A stretch of 64,000 bases of DNA from contig JAZKBD010000011.1 of NCBI GenBank assembly GCA_040388785.1, forward strand, positions 75,821 to 139,820. Direction: 5' to 3'. This DNA comes from 66-474 sp040388785. Lineage in GTDB: Bacteria > Pseudomonadota > Gammaproteobacteria > Xanthomonadales > Rhodanobacteraceae. The position numbers were made by a program, and so were the translations under genes. The notes beneath the pieces were generated by a model that did not search any database, was not told the origin of the DNA, and saw only the letters and a list, made by a program, of their open reading frames with translations. Numbering within the stretch: position 1 is the first letter of the stretch; the number at the start of each line of letters is the position of its first letter. Of the stretch, positions 25,719 to 34,491 are shown piece after piece.

Positions 25719-26357
25719 TCAGTGCCGGGTATGTGCGTTGTGCTTGGCGCGATAGATGCGGCGGCTGTCGCGGTTGTCGGTGCGCTGGATCTTGCCGGTC
25801 TGGCGCAACGTGTCGCGGCGCGATTCCATGCGGTCGACGTGCGCTTCGTCGCCTTCCATGCGCCCGAGTTCGCGGTTGGTCAGCGAACCGTTCTTGACGC
25901 CGTTGTGCAGGCGTTGTTCCTGGTTGATGTTGCGCTGCACGTTCGCCTGTTCCAGGTTGGACTTCAGCGAATCGGGATTGCCGGTCGTGGCGTTGTGCTT
26001 GTCGCCGTAGATGGACTTGCTCTCGCGGTTCTGCTCGCGCTGGATCTGCGCGCGCTCCGAAGCGGAAAGCGAGCCGTTGCGCAAGTCGCGTTGTTCGGTC
26101 TTGTCGATGCGCGACTCGCCGGCTTCCAGCTTGCGCGCCTCGCCGGAGGTGAGCTGGCCGGATTGCAGGCCCTGTTCGATGCGCTTTTGCTGATCGACGT
26201 CGCGCGCGGTTTCGGTGGCGGCGTTGTGCGGCCGCTGCATGGGGCCGCCAGGGTTGACGGTGGGTGTAGAAGTTACAGGCGTGGTCTGCGCAATCGCGCA
26301 GGTGGCGAAGCCGAGTCCGATGGCGATCGCGGTCGCCAGGATGACGTTGCGTGGCAT
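25719..26357 (-). CDS. Secreted protein with two internal repeats, unknown function
   Basis: Protein of 212 residues, signal peptide to about residue 23 (ATCAIAQ), then a Thr/Pro-rich spacer. Residues 55-122 and 144-208 are two copies of one charged, probably helical unit. In each a QRL/KRI segment is followed by G-x-LT, then EA-x-x-(I/V)D-(K/R) and an Arg-rich stretch, closing on IYGDKHNA in the first copy and IYRAKHNA in the second. It is very hydrophilic with no Cys after the signal peptide. The start at 26357 follows GGAAATC; the longer upstream frame has no signal sequence in place. I do not know the family. The repeats suggest a periplasmic binding or structural role. Confidence 0.7.
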   Translation of the reverse strand: MPRNVILATAIAIGLGFATCAIAQTTPVTSTPTVNPGGPMQRPHNAATETARDVDQQKRIEQGLQSGQLTSGEARKLEAGESRIDKTEQRDLRNGSLSASERAQIQREQNRESKSIYGDKHNATTGNPDSLKSNLEQANVQRNINQEQRLHNGVKNGSLTNRELGRMEGDEAHVDRMESRRDTLRQTGKIQRTDNRDSRRIYRAKHNAHTRH

Positions 26358-26473
26358 GGTGATTTCCTTCTGCGTGGATGTGAGGGTGCGGCCCGCAGGG
26401 AAAGGAACGCAGGGCGTCGGCGCCGGTTGACCGGCGCGAAGCATCATTCAGCAAGGCGACAGCCGCAGCTTTC

Positions 26474-27265
26474 TCAGGCCGCGGCTTTCCACGCTGCCAC
26501 CGGCACGCGGATTTCCGCGGCCAGCGGCAGGTGATCGGAGAACGCGGCGGGCAAGGTCCACATCCGTTCCACCGCGATCCCGGAGGACACCAGGATGTGG
26601 TCGATCGCGCGCTGTGGACGCCAGCTCGGGAAAGTCGGCGCGGGGTCCGTCGGCGGCGCCAGCGCCGTGCGTGCGAACAGGCTGCGCAGTTCCGGGCTGT
26701 CGGGCTGGCAGTTGAAATCGCCCATCAGCACCACGTTGCGCGGGCCCTGCAGCAGTTCGGCGATGAAGTCGATCTGGCGCACGCGCGACTGCGTGCCCAG
26801 CGACAGGTGTGCAACCGCCACGGTCAGCGCGTCGCGGCCTTCGCCGTAGCGCGCCATCAGCACGCCGCGGCCGCCCAGCCGGCCCGGCAGCGGATAGTCG
26901 AGCACTTCATTCGGCGGATTGCGGCTGATCAGGCCGTTCGCGGTGTGCGAAACGTTGGAGAGCCGGCGGTTGGGCTGGTGGCTCCAGTACGGCAGCCCCG
27001 AGGTTTCCGCAAGGTAGCGCGTCTGGTTGAGAAAACCCGAGCGGATGCTGCCCGCGTCGGCTTCCTGCAAACCGATCACGTCGAACTCCGCGATCGAGCG
27101 CGCAAGGCTGTCGAGGTTGCCGAGCTTGTATTTGCCCGGGAGCACCGCGCCCCAGCTGCGGGTGAAGTATTCGTGATAGCGCTTGACGCTTGCGCCGGCG
27201 AGGATGTTGCAGCTCAACACGCGCAGCACGCCGGTGTCGGGAGCGGTGGCAAGATCGGCGCTCAT
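26474..27265 (-). CDS. Endonuclease/exonuclease/phosphatase (EEP) family protein
   Basis: Protein of 263 residues from the ATG at 27265. The EEP fold motifs are in order: LRVLSCNI, GLQEADAG (metal-binding Glu), VAHLSLG, MGDFNCQPDSPEL (catalytic Asp/Asn) and FSDHLPLAAEI (catalytic His). No signal peptide is evident. The family includes DNases and inositol or sphingolipid phosphodiesterases, and the substrate cannot be told from sequence. It lies downstream of the two dsbA genes on the same strand. Confidence 0.85.
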   Translation of the reverse strand: MSADLATAPDTGVLRVLSCNILAGASVKRYHEYFTRSWGAVLPGKYKLGNLDSLARSIAEFDVIGLQEADAGSIRSGFLNQTRYLAETSGLPYWSHQPNRRLSNVSHTANGLISRNPPNEVLDYPLPGRLGGRGVLMARYGEGRDALTVAVAHLSLGTQSRVRQIDFIAELLQGPRNVVLMGDFNCQPDSPELRSLFARTALAPPTDPAPTFPSWRPQRAIDHILVSSGIAVERMWTLPAAFSDHLPLAAEIRVPVAAWKAAA

Positions 27266-27329
27266 TGAATCGAGACTACCACTTCGCGGCGCAACGTTCC
27301 GTGTGCCGGAATGCACGGATGGCGAATGT

Positions 27330-28055
27330 TCAGTGCTTCTCGACGTGCTGCGCCATCCACAGGCCGACTTGCTGCAACTGCGCGTAGCTGGTGATTTCAG
27401 CGCTGCGCATCAGCGCGACGAACGGCGCGTCCTTGGCAGCACTGGCGCGACGGCCGACCACGAGCGTCGGCGTGGCATCGATGCCCCAGCCGATTTCGGC
27501 GTGCTGGTCGTCCGCCATCTGCTTCGTCGTTTCCGCGCTGGTCGCGGCGGCCATGAATTTCTGCGGGTCCACGCCCTGGTGCGCGTACCACGCAGCCATG
27601 TCCTGCAGGGAATTGAGCGGGTAATGTTCCAGCATGGCCTTGAAGAACGCGTCGTGCGTCTGCTTCAGCACGCCGAGTTCACGCGCCGCGTAGAACGCCT
27701 GTGCGTACGGCATCCACGATTCGTTGAACACGGCCGGCATGTAGCGGACCTGTGCGCCCTTCGGCAATTCGCTGCGCAGCTTGTCCATGTACGGCGCGAA
27801 CTCGGCACAGTGCGGGCAGCCGTACGAAAACACTTCGACCACTTCCACCGCGCCGGTCGGTGCCGGCGTGCCCTTCGGCGGCGCCAGCTTCACGTATTCC
27901 TTGCCTTCAGTGAAATTCGCGGTGACCGCGGGCGCCGGCGTCGCGGCTGCGGAAGGCGACGACGCATCGCTGGCGTCATTGTGCGCCGAGCACGCGGCCG
28001 TCAATACCAGCCCGCAGATCAGCAAGGATGCGCGCAGCAGCTGCGATGCGCTCAT
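27330..28055 (-). CDS. DsbA-type thiol:disulfide oxidoreductase, probable lipoprotein
   Basis: Protein of 241 residues with an N-terminal lipoprotein-like signal (VLTAAC, Cys22) and a Ser/Ala/Pro linker. The DsbA thioredoxin fold has the active site SYGCPHC, the same CPHC dipeptide as E. coli DsbA, and the cis-Pro region IDATPTLVVG. It should introduce disulfides into secreted proteins. It starts one base after the stop of the second dsbA gene, so the two are cotranscribed. The lipobox is weak, so membrane anchoring is uncertain. Confidence 0.9.
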   Translation of the reverse strand: MSASQLLRASLLICGLVLTAACSAHNDASDASSPSAAATPAPAVTANFTEGKEYVKLAPPKGTPAPTGAVEVVEVFSYGCPHCAEFAPYMDKLRSELPKGAQVRYMPAVFNESWMPYAQAFYAARELGVLKQTHDAFFKAMLEHYPLNSLQDMAAWYAHQGVDPQKFMAAATSAETTKQMADDQHAEIGWGIDATPTLVVGRRASAAKDAPFVALMRSAEITSYAQLQQVGLWMAQHVEKH

Positions 28056-28056
28056 A

Positions 28057-28755
28057 TCACTTCGCCTTCTTCGCCGCGAGTTCCTTGTTGACCAGGAACA
28101 GCGTCAGGTCAACGGCTTGCTGTGCACCATTGGCGGAACGCGGATCCAGCCGCCATTTGCCGTCGACCACGATGGTCGGGGTGCTGTTGACCCCCCACGC
28201 GAGAATCTGCTGGTCTGCACGTTTCATCTGCAGGTTGATCGCGAAGGAATTGGCCGTCGCGATGAAATCCGCAGGCTTGGCGCCGTACTTCGCATAGAAC
28301 TTCGCGATGTCCGCGATCTTCGGCATGGCGTCCATCGCCTTCGGGCGTTGGGTCGCCGGGTCGTAGGTCGCGAGCGCGCCGTTCGGACCCCAGATCGCCT
28401 TGAACATGGCGTCGTGTGACGCAGGCGTATCCACCCCGAGCACCTTGGCCGTGAAGTAAGCCCGTTGGAGTACGGGCCAGTCTTCGGTCGGAACGAATGA
28501 GGCAGGCACGAATTCCAGCACCGCGCCCGCCGGCAATTCCGCGCGCAGCTTGTCGACATAAGGCTCGAACTGATTGCACGCCGGGCAGCCGAATGAGAAC
28601 ACTTCCGTCACCACCACCTTGTCGGGCTGGTTGGTGGGCTGCGGATTCTGGATCGCGAAGTAATCCTTGCCTTCGGTCCATTGCTGCGGCGCCTGCGCGA
28701 ACGCGAGCCCGGCGGTGGCGGCGAGCAGCAGGAATACAACGGTGCGTTTGATCAT
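28057..28755 (-). CDS. DsbA-type thiol:disulfide oxidoreductase, soluble periplasmic
   Basis: Protein of 232 residues with a Sec signal peptide (MIKRTVVFLLLAATAGLAFAQ). Its active site is SFGCPAC and its cis-Pro region VNSTPTIVVDG. It is a paralogue of the next gene but differs in the CXXC dipeptide (PA instead of PH), which normally changes redox potential. It lies directly upstream of that gene and downstream of a cytochrome c4 gene, an arrangement common in Xanthomonadales. The two DsbA proteins may have different clients. Confidence 0.92.
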   Translation of the reverse strand: MIKRTVVFLLLAATAGLAFAQAPQQWTEGKDYFAIQNPQPTNQPDKVVVTEVFSFGCPACNQFEPYVDKLRAELPAGAVLEFVPASFVPTEDWPVLQRAYFTAKVLGVDTPASHDAMFKAIWGPNGALATYDPATQRPKAMDAMPKIADIAKFYAKYGAKPADFIATANSFAINLQMKRADQQILAWGVNSTPTIVVDGKWRLDPRSANGAQQAVDLTLFLVNKELAAKKAK

Positions 28756-28827
28756 GATCGGGTTCCCTGCGGAAGGTGGCGAGTGTGCCGCTTTGCGCCT
28801 GAATCGACCACGCGCCGCGCGGCGGGT

Positions 28828-29667
28828 TCAATCGATGGCGTCGGATTTCGCGGTGGCTTTCGGCGCGGGCGCGGGATGCAGGCCCTCGACGTAACTCGAC
28901 ACCGCCGAGATGTCCTGCTCGGTCAGGTGCTGCGCGATGGACGGCATGATCATCGCGTGCGCGTCGCTGCCCCAGGTGGTGCCGTCGTGCCAAGCCTTCA
29001 GTTGCGCCTGGATGTAGTCGGCGTGCTGGCCGCCGATGTTCGGCACGCGCCAGCCCGGATTGCCCGCGCCATCCGGGCTGTGGCAGGCCATGCAGGCCGG
29101 AATGCCGCGGCTGGTATCGCCTTCGCGATACAGCTTCCCGCCGGTGCTGGCGAGCTTGGCGTCGGCCACGCCGGGCAGGCGCTTCTGCTGCGAGAAGTAC
29201 GCGCCTATGTCGTGCATGTCCTGCGGCGCGAGCGTCGCGGCCATGCCCTGCATGATCGCGTTCTGCCGCGTGCCGCTCTTGAAGCGCATCAACTCGGTGA
29301 CGATGTACTGCTCGCTCTGGCCGGCCAGCTTGGGATATTGCGCGTCGCTGGAATTGCCGTCCATGCCGTGGCAGGCGCCGCAGGCGGCGGCCTTGGCCTG
29401 GCCGGCGGTGGCGTCGCCCGGCTTGGTCGCGACGGCTTCGAGTTTCGCGAATTCGGCTTCGGCGGCCTTGGCGGCATCGCCTGCGCTCGCGGCGCTGGCG
29501 GGTGCGGCGGCCGTGGAACTGCTGGCGGGAGCAGAGGCTGCGGGAGCGGACGCTGCAGGTTTTGCTTCGGCCTGCTTGTGCCTGGCCGGCGGCGCCGACA
29601 GCGCCACCGCGATCGGCGCCGAGGCGGCGAGCATGACAAGGACAGCTGCTGAGCGCCGGAAACCCAT
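28828..29667 (-). CDS. Diheme cytochrome c4
   Basis: Protein of 279 residues with a signal peptide, then an Ala/Ser/Pro-rich linker (about 33-65). Two class I cytochrome c domains follow, with heme sites CGACH (96-100) and CMACH (192-196). Distal Met candidates are in MQGMAATL and MIMPSIAQ. Cytochrome c4 carries electrons from the bc1 complex to terminal oxidases in the periplasm. The linker is longer than in most c4 proteins and may act as a tether. The dsbA pair lies downstream on the same strand; engB diverges. Confidence 0.93.
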   Translation of the reverse strand: MGFRRSAAVLVMLAASAPIAVALSAPPARHKQAEAKPAASAPAASAPASSSTAAAPASAASAGDAAKAAEAEFAKLEAVATKPGDATAGQAKAAACGACHGMDGNSSDAQYPKLAGQSEQYIVTELMRFKSGTRQNAIMQGMAATLAPQDMHDIGAYFSQQKRLPGVADAKLASTGGKLYREGDTSRGIPACMACHSPDGAGNPGWRVPNIGGQHADYIQAQLKAWHDGTTWGSDAHAMIMPSIAQHLTEQDISAVSSYVEGLHPAPAPKATAKSDAID

Positions 29668-29749
29668 AGAATCCTCTCTTTCCCGTTAGGCGTGAGCACC
29701 GGTGCAACGAGCCGGCGCGAACCGCGGGATTATCGCCGCGGGGCCAAAC

Positions 29750-30403
29750 ATGCGTCAAACACGTCTCTCTCACGTTCCTGTGTCTGGGTCCCGGCCAATC
29801 CATGGCCGGGATGACCATCCCCTGCGCGGCGCCGCGTTCGTGCTGGCCGCGCATCGCCTCGACCAGTTGCCTGCCGACGCCGGCGCGGAAGTCGCGTTCG
29901 CGGGACGTTCCAACGCGGGCAAGTCCAGCGCCATCAACGCACTGGTCGGACAAACCGCGCTGGCGCGCACCAGCAAGACGCCGGGACGCACGCAGCAACT
30001 GGTGGTGTTCGCATTGCCGGACGGACGCCGGCTGGTGGACTTGCCGGGCTACGGCTACGCCAAGGTGCCGCCGAGCCTGCGCCAGCACTGGAAGCAGGAG
30101 ATCGATGCTTACCTGCGCCAGCGCGAGTCGCTGCGCGGACTGGTGCTGATCGCCGACATCCGCCACGCGCCGGCCGCATTCGACCGGCAGATGCTGGCGT
30201 ACTGCGCTTCCATCGAATTGCCGTGCGTGCTGCTGCTCAGCAAGGCGGACAAGTTGTCGCGCACGCAGGTCCGCACGCGCCAACGCGAAGTCGAAGCCGA
30301 AATTGCCACGGAAGGCGCTCGCGTGCAGACGATTCCGTTCTCGGCCCCGGCCGGTACGGGCGTGCAGGAAGCGCGCGCGGCGGTGGCGGGGTTGTTGGGA
30401 TAA
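29750..30403 (+). CDS. engB: Ribosome biogenesis GTP-binding protein EngB/YsxC
   Basis: GTPase needed for large-subunit assembly. G1 GRSNAGKSS, G2 region SKTPGRTQQL, G3 DLPGYGYA and G4 LLSKADKLS are intact. The core starts near FVLAAHRLDQLPADAG and aligns well with EngB. The start is unclear. The ATG at 29750 gives about 22 residues before the core, of which GSRPIHGRDD is encoded by a palindromic repeat (29784-29814). A GTG at 29840 would leave the repeat untranslated but trims the usual N-terminus. See the finding on this site. Confidence 0.92.
   Translation: MRQTRLSHVPVSGSRPIHGRDDHPLRGAAFVLAAHRLDQLPADAGAEVAFAGRSNAGKSSAINALVGQTALARTSKTPGRTQQLVVFALPDGRRLVDLPGYGYAKVPPSLRQHWKQEIDAYLRQRESLRGLVLIADIRHAPAAFDRQMLAYCASIELPCVLLLSKADKLSRTQVRTRQREVEAEIATEGARVQTIPFSAPAGTGVQEARAAVAGLLG
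29784..29814. repeat. Half-copy of family B palindromic repeat at the engB 5' end
   Basis: CTGGGTCCCGGCC and GGCCGGGATGAC form a hairpin around AATCCAT. The outer parts, CTGGGTCCCGG and CCGGGATGAC, match in reverse complement one hairpin of the complete element at 44642-44736. Only one of the two hairpins is present. It lies inside the engB reading frame if translation starts at 29750. Confidence 0.65.
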
Positions 30404-30482
30404 CGCGCGTTCTGCTTTTCGCACTTGCGGATCGGCGTTCCTCGCCCCATCTTGGCATCCCAGTCCCAAGCGAGAAGTGCGC

Positions 30483-31847
30483 ATGTCCGGTCCCAGCCAC
30501 GTTGCCGAACAACCGATCGAACGGCGCGCGCAACTCGTCGACTATCTCGCCGCGGGCGGGCGCCCGGCCGCGGACTGGAAGATCGGCACCGAACACGAGA
30601 AGTTCGTGTTCCGCACCGACGACCTGCGTCCGCCGCCTTACGAAGGCGAACGCGGCATCGGCGCGCTGCTGCGCGGCATCGCCGGTTGCGGCTGGGAGCC
30701 GGTGGAAGAAGACGGCAATGTCATCGCGCTGGTGCGCGGCAATGCCTCGGTGACGCTGGAGCCCGCGGGCCAACTGGAACTCTCGGGCGCGCCGCTGGAA
30801 ACCATCCACCAGACCTGCTGCGAGGTGCAGGAACACCTCGAATGCGTGCGCCGCGCGTCGGAACCGCTGCAGCTAGGCATCCTCGGCATGGGCTTCCAGC
30901 CGAAGTTGCAACGCAACGAGATGCCGTGGATGCCGAAAGGCCGCTACGCGATCATGCGGCGCTACATGCCGAAAGTGGGTTCGCTGGGCCTCGACATGAT
31001 GACCCGCACCTGCACGGTGCAGGTCAACCTCGACTTCGCCGACGAAGCCGACATGGTGAAGAAGTTCCGCGTGTCGCTGGCGCTGCAGCCGATCGCGACC
31101 GCGCTGTTCGCCGATTCGCCGTTCACGGATGGACGTCCAAACGGCTACCAGAGCTACCGCTCGCACATCTGGACCGACACCGACCGCGATCGCACCGGCA
31201 TGCTGGATTTCGTGTTCGCCGACGGCTTCGGTTTCGAGCGCTACACCGATTACCTGCTCGATGTGCCGATGTACTTCGTGCATCGGGGCGATCGTTACAT
31301 CGATTGCGCGGGCCAATCCTTCCGTGATTTCCTGGCGGGCAAACTGCCGGCGCTGCCGGGCGAAAAGCCCACGCTGCGCGACTGGTCCGACCACATGACC
31401 ACCGCATTCCCGGAAGTGCGGCTGAAGCAATACCTCGAAATGCGCGGCGCCGACGGCGGCCCGTGGAACCGGCTGTGCGCGTTGCCCGCGTTCTGGGTCG
31501 GTCTGTTGTACGACACGGAATCGCTGGATTCCGCGTGGGACCTCGTGAAGGATTTCACGATGGCCGAGCGCCACGCGCTGCGCGACGGCGTGCCGAAACA
31601 CGCGTTGAAGCTGCCGTTCCGCGGCGAAACCGTGCGCGAGCTTTCCTTGCGCGCGCTGGAAATCGCCGGCAACGGCTTGAGGCGGCGCGCGCGGCTCAAC
31701 CGGAACGGCGTCGATGAAACCATGTTCCTGCAACCGCTGATCGAATTCGCCGAAGCCAACCAGACGCCGGCCGAGCGCAAGCTGGAGCTGTTCCGCACGG
31801 AATGGAACGGCAGCGTCGACCCGGTGTTCCGCGAGTTCGCGTATTGA
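30483..31847 (+). CDS. gshA: Glutamate-cysteine ligase, plant/alphaproteobacterial type
   Basis: Protein of 454 residues that joins glutamate and cysteine using ATP, the first step of glutathione synthesis. It belongs to the class shared by plants, alphaproteobacteria and Xanthomonas. Signs are the N-terminal WKIGTEHEKFVF, LEPAGQLELSGAP, LGMGFQPK, MPKGRYAIMRRYMP and TCTVQVNLDF. The ATG at 30483 gives MSGPSH and is the best-placed start. The next gene begins two bases after the stop. gshB is not in the window. Confidence 0.95.
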   Translation: MSGPSHVAEQPIERRAQLVDYLAAGGRPAADWKIGTEHEKFVFRTDDLRPPPYEGERGIGALLRGIAGCGWEPVEEDGNVIALVRGNASVTLEPAGQLELSGAPLETIHQTCCEVQEHLECVRRASEPLQLGILGMGFQPKLQRNEMPWMPKGRYAIMRRYMPKVGSLGLDMMTRTCTVQVNLDFADEADMVKKFRVSLALQPIATALFADSPFTDGRPNGYQSYRSHIWTDTDRDRTGMLDFVFADGFGFERYTDYLLDVPMYFVHRGDRYIDCAGQSFRDFLAGKLPALPGEKPTLRDWSDHMTTAFPEVRLKQYLEMRGADGGPWNRLCALPAFWVGLLYDTESLDSAWDLVKDFTMAERHALRDGVPKHALKLPFRGETVRELSLRALEIAGNGLRRRARLNRNGVDETMFLQPLIEFAEANQTPAERKLELFRTEWNGSVDPVFREFAY

Positions 31848-31849
31848 CG

Positions 31850-32545
31850 ATGCCTGCGTCGGCGCACCTGCTGGATCGGCCGGTCTGGGAAAGCCTCGCC
31901 AGCCGGCAAGCGTCGTTGTCGGTCGGCGGTGAATTGGCCAAGCGCTACCAGCGCGACGTGAACCTGTTCGCGTCGGCGCGCGATGAAAGTCCTGCCGCGC
32001 TGGATGCACTTGCGGCGTTGCTGGAACCCGGCGAGCGCGTGTACGTGTTGCAGGTGCCGGAGATCGCCGTGCCGCCGACCGTGCGCGCGGCAAAGGCCGC
32101 GCCCGGCGTGCAGATGGTGGCGACGCGCTCCATCGATTCCGCGCCCGCCGATGACATCGTCACGCTCTGCGACGCCGACGCGCCCGAAATGCTGGCGTTG
32201 GCGCAACTCACGCAGCCCGGTCCGTTCCTCGCGCGCACGCACGTGATGGGCACGTTCCGTGGCATCCGCATCGATGGCGGGCTGGCGGCGATGGCGGGCG
32301 AACGCATGCGCATGCCCGGCCACACCGAACTCAGCGGCGTGTGCACGCATCCGGATTTCCGCGGGCGTGGACTCGCGCGGCGCCTGTCGGCCATCGTTGC
32401 GCACGCAATCCAGGCGCGCGGCGAAACGCCGATCCTGCACGCCTGGAAAGATAACCACGCCGCGATCGCGCTATACGAACAACTCGGGTTCCGCCTGCGC
32501 GCGGAAGTGAATGTCGCGGTGCTGGAACGTGCGCCCGCGCGCTGA
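31850..32545 (+). CDS. GNAT-family N-acetyltransferase
   Basis: Protein of 231 residues. The C-terminal half is a GNAT fold with the acetyl-CoA loop in SGVCTHPDFRGRGLARRL (about 160-177) and the motif B stretch AIALYEQLGFRLRAEV. The N-terminal half is less conserved, as in FR47-like members. The acceptor is unknown. It starts two bases after gshA and 34 bases before the MBL hydrolase gene, so all three may be cotranscribed. Confidence 0.88.
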   Translation: MPASAHLLDRPVWESLASRQASLSVGGELAKRYQRDVNLFASARDESPAALDALAALLEPGERVYVLQVPEIAVPPTVRAAKAAPGVQMVATRSIDSAPADDIVTLCDADAPEMLALAQLTQPGPFLARTHVMGTFRGIRIDGGLAAMAGERMRMPGHTELSGVCTHPDFRGRGLARRLSAIVAHAIQARGETPILHAWKDNHAAIALYEQLGFRLRAEVNVAVLERAPAR

Positions 32546-32579
32546 ATCGGCGTGCGGGCCCCTGTGCAAAAATGGCGCG

Positions 32580-33548
32580 ATGGCAAGTTACGAAATATTG
32601 AGCGATGGCATAGTGTGCATCGACACCGCCCAGCATCGTCCACGCATGGCGGCGTGTTATCTGGTTGGCAGCGACGGACATTACGCGTTCGTCGAATGCG
32701 GCACCAGCCTATCGGTGCCGCTATTGCTCGAAACCTTGTCGGAACTGGGCGTGCCGCGCGAAGCGGTGGATTACGTGATGCCGACGCACGTGCATCTCGA
32801 CCACGCGGGCGGCGCGGGTGCACTGATGCGCGAACTGCCGAACGCGAAGCTGGTGATCCATCCGCGCGGTGCGCGCCACATGATCGATCCATCGGTACTG
32901 ATCGCCGGCGCCACCGCCGTGTACGGCGAAGACGCGACGCGCGCGGCCTATGGCGAGATCCTGCCGGTGCCGGCAGCGCGCGTGATCGTCGCGGATGTCG
33001 GGCTAGATCGTGATTTCGAATTGCAGTTGGGCGACCGGTCATTGCGCTTCATCGACGCGCCGGGCCACGCCAAACATCACTATGCGATCTGGGATGCAGC
33101 GAGCCGCGGCTGGTTCAGCGGTGACGTGTTCGGCCTGTCGTATCGCGAGTTCGATCACGCCGGCCGAAACTACTTGATTCCAACCACCAGCCCGGTGCAG
33201 TTCGATCCCGGCGCGTGGCAGACGACGCTGGATCGCATTCTTGCGGCGCAACCCGAACACATCTACCTGACCCACTACGGCCGCGTCGATGCGGTGGCCG
33301 CATTGGCAAACGACTTGCGTGCGGGTCTTGCGGCCTACCAGTGCATCGCGCGCGCGAACCCGGATGCGCCGGACCGTCATGCGCGGCTCTACGAGCAACT
33401 GATGGATTTCCACCTCGGCCAGTTGCGTGAGCGCGGCAATCCGCTGCCCGAAACGCGTGCGCGCGAATTGCTCGACATCGATGTCGAGATCAACGCGCAA
33501 GGCCTGGAAGTGTGGCTGGATCGGGAAGGCGGCGCGGTGCGTCACTGA
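32580..33548 (+). CDS. MBL-fold metallohydrolase
   Basis: Protein of 322 residues with the metallo-beta-lactamase fold. The di-metal motif THVHLDHAGG is near residue 73, a further His is in DAPGHAKHH, the bridging Asp in FSGDVFG, and the last His in YLTHYGRVD. The C-terminal 80 residues are helical. The family covers glyoxalase II-like thioesterases, lactonases and others. No signal peptide is seen, so it is cytosolic. The substrate is unknown; gshA two genes upstream makes a glutathione thioester possible, but that is a guess. Confidence 0.87.
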   Translation: MASYEILSDGIVCIDTAQHRPRMAACYLVGSDGHYAFVECGTSLSVPLLLETLSELGVPREAVDYVMPTHVHLDHAGGAGALMRELPNAKLVIHPRGARHMIDPSVLIAGATAVYGEDATRAAYGEILPVPAARVIVADVGLDRDFELQLGDRSLRFIDAPGHAKHHYAIWDAASRGWFSGDVFGLSYREFDHAGRNYLIPTTSPVQFDPGAWQTTLDRILAAQPEHIYLTHYGRVDAVAALANDLRAGLAAYQCIARANPDAPDRHARLYEQLMDFHLGQLRERGNPLPETRARELLDIDVEINAQGLEVWLDREGGAVRH

Positions 33549-33573
33549 TCGACCGGCCCGCGCGACCGTTGCA

Positions 33574-34491
33574 TCAGAAGATTTCGCCCACGCAGCAGCG
33601 CAGGCTGCCGCCGGCCTTCTCGATTTCGTCCAGCTCCACCGCGCCGACGGCGAAGCCCCATTCCGCCAGCGTGGCGCGTTGCGCGTCTTCGAGTGATGCG
33701 GCGGCGCGCGCGCTCATCCACACGCGATCCGGCGACAACGTGATCGCATTGGCGGCGTAGGCATGCTTCTGCCTTGGCGATAGCCACAGTGCGCGACCGC
33801 CGAACGCATCGGCGATCGCGCGCGGCACCGCCGGATCGGCAAATCCATCGGGCGCCAGGATTACTGCGCGTCCGGCGAGCGACGCCATCACCACGTTGGT
33901 GTGGTACTCGCCTTGCGCGAGTTCGAAGCAGAACATCAATCGCAATCCGAACGCATCGTGCATCGCGCGTGCGCCGTCGATGTCGCAGCGCTCCGACAAG
34001 CCGCAGTAGCCGATCTCGCGCGCGTGATCGATCACCAGCGAACCGGTGAGTTCCGCCACGCCGCGGTCGCCGCGCGACAGGTCGATCTCGTCGTAATCCA
34101 GCACCTCGCGAAAGAACGACCGGATGTCGCCGCGTTCCGCTTCGCGTTGGCGTACGGCGTGCCGCATCCGCGCAACAATGAACCGCCCGGGTGCGGTCGC
34201 AAACACGTTGTTGGGAAACATCGCGTCGGGCGTCGCCGGATCGCCGGGAAACGTCACGACTGGAACGTCCGCGCGCAGCGCCTGCGCCAGCGCCGCGTGC
34301 TGCGTCAACGCGCGGCGTGCATCGAATGCCGCATCCATTTGCATGTAGTGGTTGTCGCGCGCGGATTCCGCGGCGAGTCCGCTGGCGGCGGGTGCAACGA
34401 GGAACGCCGCGCGTGCGGTCGCGCGTGGTGCGCGCAGCGGCGGCAAAGTTGCCAGGGCGTCCAGGAACGCGGACGGCGTGGTGGTGATCAC
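33574..34491 (-). CDS. ctlX: Amidinotransferase-fold hydrolase (CtlX/DDAH-like)
   Basis: Protein of 305 residues in the guanidino-group modifying superfamily. The substrate-binding MFPNNVFATAPG, the catalytic His in GEYHTNVVM and the catalytic Cys in SLRCCVGEIF close to the C-terminus are visible. CtlX-type enzymes act on citrulline or arginine-like compounds, but I cannot fix the substrate. The start overlaps the cutC stop (ATGA). It is the third gene of a leftward operon headed by a glycosylasparaginase, which suggests a link to amino-acid salvage from glycopeptides. Confidence 0.8.
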   Translation of the reverse strand: MITTTPSAFLDALATLPPLRAPRATARAAFLVAPAASGLAAESARDNHYMQMDAAFDARRALTQHAALAQALRADVPVVTFPGDPATPDAMFPNNVFATAPGRFIVARMRHAVRQREAERGDIRSFFREVLDYDEIDLSRGDRGVAELTGSLVIDHAREIGYCGLSERCDIDGARAMHDAFGLRLMFCFELAQGEYHTNVVMASLAGRAVILAPDGFADPAVPRAIADAFGGRALWLSPRQKHAYAANAITLSPDRVWMSARAAASLEDAQRATLAEWGFAVGAVELDEIEKAGGSLRCCVGEIF

